Shown here: positions 44,962 through 51,674 of the stretch, piece by piece
Numbering within the stretch: the stretch's first letter is position 1
How the letters are laid out: each line of letters begins with the position of its first letter
Origin: Leptospira sp.
GTDB taxonomy: Bacteria > Spirochaetota > Leptospiria > Leptospirales > Leptospiraceae
Direction: 5' to 3'
Length of the DNA: 51,674 bases
NCBI GenBank assembly: GCA_020831715.1
Contig: JAFIGA010000264.1
Coordinates: 1-51,674, forward strand
The notes under the pieces: generated by a model
What the model was told of the DNA's origin: nothing
Database searches by the model: none
The model's input: only the letters and a program-made list of their open reading frames with translations
Made by a program: the position numbers and the translations under genes

Positions 44962-46416
44962 TTATTCTGCAAGAAAAGTTTTTCTTTTTTTGAATTCTTT
45001 TACAAAATTTTCATGAGTTGGATTGAGTTCTATTGCTGAATTAAAATACTCATCACTCTGTTTTTCTCCCCCATCAAGATACCGATACAATACTCCAAGT
45101 TTCAGATAACTCTGAGCCATCTGAACGTCATTTTCTGCGAAGGCTTGGCTACGCTTCAAGTGATCAAATGCATCTTTATAATCTCCGGCATCAAGGTGAC
45201 AAGAACCTAAGTAGTAATGAACCATATAGCTACCCTCATAATTTAGCATTCTACCTTTTATACGGTTCAACGCTACTATGCATTTTTTAGGTTCATCGAT
45301 CTTTAAATAAGCCAAGGCAAGACCGAGACTTAGCTCTACAGAATCCCAGCCATTTTCTTCTACATAGGTTTTATTGGCTTCTCGATAGTTGATAGCTGCC
45401 TGTTTGTAGTCTTTAAGTTTGTATAAATTTGTAAATGCATGAAAAACAATAGCATCTAATTTTTCTTTGTTGCAATTAGAATTCTGTAAAAGAAGTTCAT
45501 AATTCATAGAAACTTGTTCATAAAGTCCAAGTTCGAACTCCGACTTCATTATGTTAAGAAGATTGCCACAGACATGTCGTGGGGAATTTCCGAATTTTTG
45601 GTAGTATTCTTCATTTGCTTTATTTAGATAATAGATGAATTTGCTTTTGTTGTTATTTTCATATTTTTCTGCCATTGCTTGGTTTACAGCTCCGAGACCC
45701 TTGCAATTGATCAATTGTTCTTCTCCGTTGTAATAGCAGATTTTTTCTTTAACTCCATCCTCATCATAATCTTCTTCAACTCTAACTAGTTTGCAATTAT
45801 TATAAATATAATTAATATCCGGATTACCGGATTGATTGCTATCTACAATTTTCTTTGTAATACAGTTTGGTTTTATTTTATCAAAATAAATAAACGTATC
45901 CGGCACTCCATTTTTATTCATATTAGCTTGACGAACTTCTACTTTGTTGGATTGATTTACGACTTTCCATTCAATGGGATAAAATCCCAATTTCGTATCT
46001 AATTGAAATTCGACAAAAGTTTTCCTTTTCAATTCCAAAGGTGTTGATTGACAGATGAAATTTGGTTTTTTGGTTTGTAAGTCTCGAATCTGAGGAAGGT
46101 AAAAATTCCAAATCAAATCTTCAATCTGAGGTCTATAGAGTGATGCAGGTTCCTTTAATTTTTTACGATAATACTGATGGCAAAAATTATGAATTCTATA
46201 AGCTATAGTTTCTCTGTTGTAAGAATTTGGGGCAGGACTATCTTTAAAACCAAAATAACTTCTGTGAGCTTGGTCGAGTTGAACCATGGAGGCTGTGTCT
46301 AAAAATTCCCAAAGATAATTTAAAGGAAGAGAATAAGCCGGAGTAGCAAATAAAAAGAAATAAATGGAAACAATAAATACTAAATTAATTTTCCTTCTCA
46401 GTTGCACTTTTACCAA
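44962..46416 (-). CDS. Secreted protein with Ca-loop-like repeats and TPRs
   Basis: Signal peptide; DSNQSGNPD and DYDEDGVKEK loops; C-terminal TPR region. Confidence 0.7.
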   Translation of the reverse strand: MVKVQLRRKINLVFIVSIYFFLFATPAYSLPLNYLWEFLDTASMVQLDQAHRSYFGFKDSPAPNSYNRETIAYRIHNFCHQYYRKKLKEPASLYRPQIEDLIWNFYLPQIRDLQTKKPNFICQSTPLELKRKTFVEFQLDTKLGFYPIEWKVVNQSNKVEVRQANMNKNGVPDTFIYFDKIKPNCITKKIVDSNQSGNPDINYIYNNCKLVRVEEDYDEDGVKEKICYYNGEEQLINCKGLGAVNQAMAEKYENNNKSKFIYYLNKANEEYYQKFGNSPRHVCGNLLNIMKSEFELGLYEQVSMNYELLLQNSNCNKEKLDAIVFHAFTNLYKLKDYKQAAINYREANKTYVEENGWDSVELSLGLALAYLKIDEPKKCIVALNRIKGRMLNYEGSYMVHYYLGSCHLDAGDYKDAFDHLKRSQAFAENDVQMAQSYLKLGVLYRYLDGGEKQSDEYFNSAIELNPTHENFVKEFKKRKTFLAE

Positions 46417-46417
46417 A

Positions 46418-46807
46418 CTAAAGATTTTTATTTTTTACGTAGAGGTCGTAGAGAACGTTATTTTCATAAGGATTCCCGATTTTCCTAAGAGAAAATAATT
46501 CACCAAGAGGAGAATTAGTTCCATCGCTTAGCATGAAAAGAGCTCTTGATGGATCATATCGGACTATTCCAATTATTTGCTTAAGTTCGCCTTGAGCTGC
46601 GATTGTATGCTCAACAATATCTTCTTCATAGATTTCTTTATTGTATTTATCCAACATACCGGTTGAAAAGTGAATTATAAGGTGAGAGGCATCTTCCAAT
46701 TCTTTTCCATAGCGAAGTATTTTTCCATTTCCTCCGATAGCAAACCCTTTTCCCAAGAATTCTTTGGCGTGAACATCCCAGATTCTAAATTTTGGTTCAA
46801 AATTCAT
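46418..46807 (-). CDS. YopX-like protein
   Basis: FRIWDVHAKEF...STGMLDKYNKEIYEEDIVEH, YopX-family pattern. Confidence 0.7.
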   Translation of the reverse strand: MNFEPKFRIWDVHAKEFLGKGFAIGGNGKILRYGKELEDASHLIIHFSTGMLDKYNKEIYEEDIVEHTIAAQGELKQIIGIVRYDPSRALFMLSDGTNSPLGELFSLRKIGNPYENNVLYDLYVKNKNL

Positions 46808-46902
46808 AGTTACTTACAGCTGAAGGAACCTAGCTTGAAATTCAACAAAAAAACAAAGAAAATTGACGGGTAGAATCCTTGGCTTAGAATGGATTACCAG
46901 AT

Positions 46903-47637
46903 ATGAAAATTATCACTGTGTCCAATATCAAAGGTGGAAGTGCGAAGTCCACTACCGCAATTTTTTTATCAGAGGCTCTATCTCGTAGGGGCAAGACTCT
47001 GGTAATTGATTTAGATATGCAAGCAGATTTGACTGATTACTTTCTACCGGATCTTTCTCCGGAAGAAATGGATAAAGGCAATGTTTTCAAACTTTTAACA
47101 GGAGAGTGTGATTTTGCCACAGCAGTGAAAAAAGGTGAATTCGCCGACGTAATTCCCGGTACAATAGAATTATCCCAACTCTCAGTCAGGGTAATGCAGA
47201 ATTACTCCATTCTAAAGAGATTGGACACTCTACTAAAGGAAAATCGCGATTATGATTATGTTGTGATCGATACACCTGGTAGTGCAAGATCCGAATTGAC
47301 AGTTTCCTTGGTTGCTTGTCATACGATTTTAATTCCTGTGATCCCGAGCAAATGGGCAATTCGAGCGGTGAATTTACTCTTGGATGAGATTGGAAATGCA
47401 AGGGAAATCACCAACAAAGAACATAGTGTATGCTTTGCTCCCAGTATGTTTGGTAAATCCAAAAAAAACCTGGATTTATTGGAAAGGCTAAAATCGCTAG
47501 AAGAGTTTCACACTCTTTCACCGATACCGAAAAGTGAATCCATAAAATCCATGGCTGAAAAAAGAAAAAAATTAAAAACAGGATCTGTTGGCTGGTTAGC
47601 CTATGATCAATTGGCAGAAGAGGTCATTCAATACTAA
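46903..47637 (+). CDS. ParA-family ATPase
   Basis: Deviant Walker A SNIKGGSAKSTTAIF; VIDTPGSA. Confidence 0.92.
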   Translation: MKIITVSNIKGGSAKSTTAIFLSEALSRRGKTLVIDLDMQADLTDYFLPDLSPEEMDKGNVFKLLTGECDFATAVKKGEFADVIPGTIELSQLSVRVMQNYSILKRLDTLLKENRDYDYVVIDTPGSARSELTVSLVACHTILIPVIPSKWAIRAVNLLLDEIGNAREITNKEHSVCFAPSMFGKSKKNLDLLERLKSLEEFHTLSPIPKSESIKSMAEKRKKLKTGSVGWLAYDQLAEEVIQY

Positions 47638-49343
47638 TGAAAAATGAATTAAATTTTTACCATGAAATCAATCCAAATTTATCCTATGACAGAGAAACAC
47701 TTCGCTGGAATGGATGGGGAGCTTATGAGGAAGACTTCCACGCGGCAGAACATATGCCGGCTATTTTGGATTTTTTGAGAGGGGAGTTATCGGTAGATTC
47801 ATCTGTTTTTACACCTCCGGCTCCTCTCGAAGAAATCTCACTACCTAAAGCGAATCTTTCTCCTTTAGTCTTGAAGAATCTTCAGACTTTGGTTGGTAGC
47901 ACAAATGTAACCATCGACAAAAGAGAAAGAATTTTACACTCTGCAGGTCGCAGTTATTATGATGTAGTTAGGTTGCATTGGAATGCGCTCAAGAATTATG
48001 TGGATGCAGTTGTTTATCCTCGGGATGAAAAAGATGTCACCAAAGTTCTACAATATTGCAATAAAAATAAAATCACAGTCATCCCCTATGGAGGTGGTTC
48101 TTCGGTTGTGGGAGCATTGGAAGCAATCAAAGGTAAATCTTCCAAATCCATTATTTCTCTGGATTTAACTCGCCTAAAATCGCTAATCGATATAAATGAA
48201 GAAAATCAAACAGCACAATTCCAAGCAGGAATTTACGGCCCACATTTGGAGAAAGCACTCAATGAAAGAGGTTATACTTTAGGGCATTTTCCTCAGTCCT
48301 TTGTTTATTCTACCTTAGGTGGATGGATTGCGGCAAGAAGTGCAGGGCAACAATCCAATCGTTATGGTAAGATAGAAGAAATGATTTCTTCGGTAAAAAT
48401 GATCACTGTTGATGGCGAAATCGAAACCGGAACCTATCCTGCATCTTCGAGTGGACCCGATTGGAATCATATCATCGCCGGCTCCGAAGGGTTATTGGGT
48501 ATTATCACTTCGGCTACTGTTAAAATTCGACCCATTCCGGAAAAGCGACTCTATTTTGGATTTCTTTTTTCGGAATTCAAGCAAGGTAAAGAATTCATTC
48601 GGGAAGTCAATCAAGCTGAAATTGAAACTTCCATGATGCGTCTATCCGATGAAGAAGAAACAAGACTCTTTGGAACCTTGGGAACGCTCGGAAAAAAAGG
48701 TATTCTGAGTAAATTAAAGCATAGTATTCAGAATAAAGTCCTATCATTTCACAAACTGGATCAATCCAAAACAGCATTGATTGTTGGATTGGACGGAGAC
48801 GAAGAGACAGTTTATCAGAATTATATTAAAATTCGTGAAATTGCGAATCGCCATAAGGCATTCCATGTTGGAGAGAGTATGGGAAAGAATTGGATCAAGA
48901 ACAGGTTCAACATGCCATTCTTAAGAAATCATATCATGGAATACGGATTTGGTGTGGATACTATGGAGACATCTGCTCCCTATGATAAGTTGGAAGAAAT
49001 TCGAAATGATTTTCATTCGAAGATTCGGAAAGCTTTTCCTCATTCCGTATCCCTATGCCATATCAGCCATAGCTACCACAATGGAGCTTGCTTATACTTT
49101 ACTGTAATCTTTAAAATGGATACAAAAAAACCGATAGAAGAATGGAAGAAATTGAAAAAAATTGCATCCGATGTTTTTCTCTCTCATGGTGCATCGGCGA
49201 GCCACCACCACGGAATAGGAAACGATCACAAGGATTGGTATCAAAAAGAATTTGGTAAGGTTGCAATTAGCGGCCTATCTGCATTAAAAGAAAGTTTGGA
49301 TAAAAATGGGATTCTAAATCCAAATAAAGTTTTTCATAATTAA
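47637..49343 (+). CDS. FAD-linked oxidase, alkyldihydroxyacetonephosphate synthase-like
   Basis: RWNGWG, VIPYGGGSSVVGALE, SHHHGIGNDHKDW, ETSAPYDKL all recall alkylglycerone-phosphate synthase. Confidence 0.85.
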   Translation: MKNELNFYHEINPNLSYDRETLRWNGWGAYEEDFHAAEHMPAILDFLRGELSVDSSVFTPPAPLEEISLPKANLSPLVLKNLQTLVGSTNVTIDKRERILHSAGRSYYDVVRLHWNALKNYVDAVVYPRDEKDVTKVLQYCNKNKITVIPYGGGSSVVGALEAIKGKSSKSIISLDLTRLKSLIDINEENQTAQFQAGIYGPHLEKALNERGYTLGHFPQSFVYSTLGGWIAARSAGQQSNRYGKIEEMISSVKMITVDGEIETGTYPASSSGPDWNHIIAGSEGLLGIITSATVKIRPIPEKRLYFGFLFSEFKQGKEFIREVNQAEIETSMMRLSDEEETRLFGTLGTLGKKGILSKLKHSIQNKVLSFHKLDQSKTALIVGLDGDEETVYQNYIKIREIANRHKAFHVGESMGKNWIKNRFNMPFLRNHIMEYGFGVDTMETSAPYDKLEEIRNDFHSKIRKAFPHSVSLCHISHSYHNGACLYFTVIFKMDTKKPIEEWKKLKKIASDVFLSHGASASHHHGIGNDHKDWYQKEFGKVAISGLSALKESLDKNGILNPNKVFHN

Positions 49344-49366
49344 TAATTAAAAAGAGGAATTAAAGT

Positions 49367-49684
49367 ATGTTTGCAAATGCAAAAGATAAGTTTGAAAACT
49401 TAAAGAAAATGAAAAGAATGCGTTCTCAAGTGAAAAGTCTTGAGAAAGAATTGCTTTTGGTGAATTTTGACGGAGAGTCAAAAGGTGGGCATGTAGTCTG
49501 CTCCATGGATGGGAAATTCAATATTAAAAAATTGGAAATCAGTGATGAAATTCTTGCCAAAAATGACAAAGATCATTTGCAAAAGTATATCATAGATGCA
49601 GTACAAAGAGCTTTATCTGCGGCGCAAAAAGGTTCTGCACAGAAAGTTCAAGAAATGGGTGGATTGCAAGGATTGGGATTATAA
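49367..49684 (+). CDS. YbaB/EbfC family nucleoid-associated protein
   Basis: Size and sequence pattern typical of YbaB. Confidence 0.85.
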   Translation: MFANAKDKFENLKKMKRMRSQVKSLEKELLLVNFDGESKGGHVVCSMDGKFNIKKLEISDEILAKNDKDHLQKYIIDAVQRALSAAQKGSAQKVQEMGGLQGLGL

Positions 49685-49694
49685 ATCCCAATCC
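49670..49694. terminator. Perfect 11-bp hairpin over the ybaB stop codon, between convergent genes
   Basis: GGATTGGGATT-ATA-AATCCCAATCC; no U-tract follows. Confidence 0.55.
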
Positions 49695-49740
49695 AAAGTC
49701 ATTCACTGATCGTTAATTTCTAAATCTTGATTTTTGAATT

Positions 49741-50463
49741 TTAAACGTCAGCAGGTAGAATTTTCACTTCCACTCTTCGGTTTTTACCATCTTCAGGTCT
49801 AACACCTTCCAGTGGAGTGGAAGAGCCTAATCCTTTAACAGATGTAATTCTTTTTCTCTCAATACCGTTAGAAGTCATCTTGGACACTACTTGATCTGCT
49901 CTATCTTTGGAAATTCTTAGATTGCCGGATTCCGGACCGGTTCTATTGGCATGACCTGTTACACCAACATTGGTTTCCGGATAAGCAGCCAAGGCTTCAG
50001 CGAGTTTTGCAACATTATCTTTTCCGGTTCCTTTTAGATCAGATTTTCCATTTTCAAATGAAATATCTCCGTCCATTTTAACTCTAAGTGCAACAGTTTC
50101 GCCGGTGGAACGATCTTTTACTTCTTCGAGTTCGATTCCGTTCTTACCGAAATTTTCTTGGATATCTTCTTTCATCATATTCAGATACAATCCAACCCCA
50201 AGACCCGCTAGACAGCCTGTAGCTAAACCGATAGTTTTACCCTTGTTCTGAGCTTTTCTTTTCTTGAATACATTGAAAACTTGATTCTCCAATTTCTTCC
50301 GTTCTTTGTTGTCTTTAGCTCTTTGCATTTCATCATAGACAGCACCGAAGGCAAGCCCTGTTCCACAACCAAGACCTGTGGTCATATACAACCTTTTCAT
50401 TGCATCCGAACAGGATGAAAAGAAAAGCCCGCAAATAAATGTAATAAGTATAATCTTTTTCAA
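49741..50463 (-). CDS. OmpA-family peptidoglycan-binding lipoprotein
   Basis: Lipobox-like FFSSC; OmpA domain VGVTGHANRTGPESGNLRISKDRADQVVSKM...NRRVEVKI. Confidence 0.85.
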   Translation of the reverse strand: MKKIILITFICGLFFSSCSDAMKRLYMTTGLGCGTGLAFGAVYDEMQRAKDNKERKKLENQVFNVFKKRKAQNKGKTIGLATGCLAGLGVGLYLNMMKEDIQENFGKNGIELEEVKDRSTGETVALRVKMDGDISFENGKSDLKGTGKDNVAKLAEALAAYPETNVGVTGHANRTGPESGNLRISKDRADQVVSKMTSNGIERKRITSVKGLGSSTPLEGVRPEDGKNRRVEVKILPADV

Positions 50464-50559
50464 AATTTTCTCCCTAAATTGATATTCTGGTTATAAACTA
50501 ATTTGTTTGTTTCTCTTGCAAAGAAAATTAAAAAATTTCTATATCCCCTATCTACTGGA

Positions 50560-51414
50560 TTAATATCCAAATCGATCCGAAAGTAGTTTTACTACTTGAT
50601 CCGGTCTGGAATTCGCCTGAGCAATCATGGCAACACCCGACTTGGTGAGCACTTGATTTCTCACAAAACCAACTACTTCTTCCGCCATATCAGCATCACG
50701 AATTCTGGACTCGGAAGCAACCATGTTCACATAATTATTGGATAGAGAACCTATGGTAAGTTCCAGTCGGTTGTAATAGGCTCCCAGATCTGCCCTCTGA
50801 CGGTTAACTCGTGAAATGGCATCATCAATTAAGCTGATTAGATCATTTGCCTTTGCCGGAGTAGAAAGGGAAGATTTTCTATCTCCCTCTACCAATTTTA
50901 AAGAAGAGGCATTCATAGTTCCAATGTAGATTGAAAGCTTCTCATCTTGATTGGCTCCCACATGCAAAACCATGGGGGCACTTGCCGCTCTGGCAAATCT
51001 TCCGTCGAGTGGTCTCACTCGGTTGAATTCGGCTGTTTTACCGATGCGATCCACTTCTTCGATGAGTTGGGAAACTTCCAGTTGCACCAATTGTCTATCC
51101 TCGGTAGAATAGATTCCATTAGAAGTTTGGATGGAAAGTTCTCGAAGTCTTTGGAGAATTCCATTGACTTGATCCAAAGATCCCTCAGTCACTTGCAAGA
51201 AAGACAACCCATCTTGAGCGTTCCTTTCTGCTTGGGCAAGTCCGCGGATCTGCGTTCTGAGTCTTTCGGAAACTGCAAAACTAGGTGCATCGTCACCCGG
51301 TCTATTGATTCTCATCCCGGTAGAAAGTCTTTCCATGGACTTGTCCATGTCTGAATTGGTTTGTTTTAAAACGCGGTTGGCAGTGAGGGCACTGATGTTG
51401 TGATTGATTTTCAT
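50560..51414 (-). CDS. flaB: Flagellin (FlaB type)
   Basis: MKINHNISALTANRVLKQTNSDMDKSMERLSTGMRINRPGDDA; SD AAGGAG then ATG at 51414. Confidence 0.95.
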   Translation of the reverse strand: MKINHNISALTANRVLKQTNSDMDKSMERLSTGMRINRPGDDAPSFAVSERLRTQIRGLAQAERNAQDGLSFLQVTEGSLDQVNGILQRLRELSIQTSNGIYSTEDRQLVQLEVSQLIEEVDRIGKTAEFNRVRPLDGRFARAASAPMVLHVGANQDEKLSIYIGTMNASSLKLVEGDRKSSLSTPAKANDLISLIDDAISRVNRQRADLGAYYNRLELTIGSLSNNYVNMVASESRIRDADMAEEVVGFVRNQVLTKSGVAMIAQANSRPDQVVKLLSDRFGY

Positions 51415-51416
51415 GG

Positions 51417-51431
51417 TCACACTCCTTGTGA
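51417..51431 (-). promoter_or_regulatory. SD-sequestering hairpin with GGA loop (CsrA-type site)
   Basis: Minus strand TCACA-AGGAG-TGTGA: perfect 5-bp stem with the SD in the loop. Confidence 0.65.
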
Positions 51432-51460
51432 AAAAAATTCGGATCCTTCCGATTTTTTTT
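51431..51460 (-). promoter_or_regulatory. Second GGA-loop hairpin in flaB leader
   Basis: Minus strand A8-TCGGA-AGGA-TCCGA-A-T7: 5-bp core, one mismatch, then a 7-bp A/T extension. Confidence 0.6.
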
Positions 51461-51469
51461 AGAGCCGGT

Positions 51470-51496
51470 TCAAGTATTGCTTTTGTATGCCGATAA
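51470..51496 (+). promoter_or_regulatory. Sigma-28-like promoter, oriented away from flaB
   Basis: TCAA-N15-GCCGATAA versus the TAAA-N15-GCCGATAA consensus. Confidence 0.5.
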
Positions 51497-51521
51497 TCGA
51501 ACTAGGGAAACTCTAAATTAA

Positions 51522-51550
51522 ATAAATAATGGATGAAAAGATATTGTCAA
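51522..51550 (-). promoter_or_regulatory. Possible sigma-70 promoter of flaB
   Basis: Minus strand TTGACA followed by TATTTA (N16) or ATTTAT (N17). Confidence 0.4.
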
Positions 51551-51579
51551 GTCTTTTTTTGGCTAAATCTTGGTATTGA

Positions 51580-51674
51580 ATGAAAATATATACAAAAACA
51601 GGCGATCAAGGTGAAACCTCTCTAGCCATCGGTGGAAGAGTTAAGAAATACGACCCAAGAGTGAGTCTCTACGG
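51580..51674 (+). CDS. Cob(I)alamin adenosyltransferase, PduO type (partial)
   Basis: [32 protein letters not shown], truncated by the window edge. Confidence 0.88.
   Translation, partial: MKIYTKTGDQGETSLAIGGRVKKYDPRVSLY

Noticed and set aside
1-51674. CRISPR arrays, insertion sequences, rRNA and tRNA genes
   Set aside because: No regularly spaced repeats, transposase motifs or recognisable structural RNA sequences were seen on reading. A tRNAscan/Infernal run would be the decisive check.

Overview
Low-GC, gene-dense chromosomal segment that looks like a Leptospira-type spirochaete. This placement rests on protein character and gene order only, not on a search. Most of it is core housekeeping: the tail of a UvrD/PcrA-like helicase; an rplU-prp-rpmA-obgE-proB-proA-nadD/yqeK-LCP-rsfS cluster; typA; a partial division/cell-wall cluster (rsmH-ftsL?-murE-mraY-ftsW-murG-murC); fbp; the macromolecular-synthesis operon rpsU-yqeY-dnaG-rpoD plus tyrS; a FadD-type ligase; ParA; an alkyl-DHAP-synthase-like FAD oxidase; YbaB; an OmpA-like lipoprotein; flagellin; and the start of a cobalamin adenosyltransferase. 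I saw no CRISPR array, transposon, rRNA or tRNA, and no clear new multi-gene defence or mobile system. The strongest signals are regulatory: (1) two adjacent GGA-loop hairpins in the flagellin leader, one sequestering the Shine-Dalgarno, matching CsrA-type dual-site architecture; (2) a perfect -24/-12 sigma-54 motif driving a GAF-SpoIIE-TPR phosphatase placed directly upstream of amtB, preceded by inverted repeats; (3) an in-frame TGA replacing the conserved Gly of the Xaa-Pro peptidase HxxxHxxG motif; (4) a sigma-28-like motif pointing away from flagellin; (5) a non-canonical CTG start inferred for obgE; (6) Prp protease next to an L27 that has no cleavable N-terminal extension.
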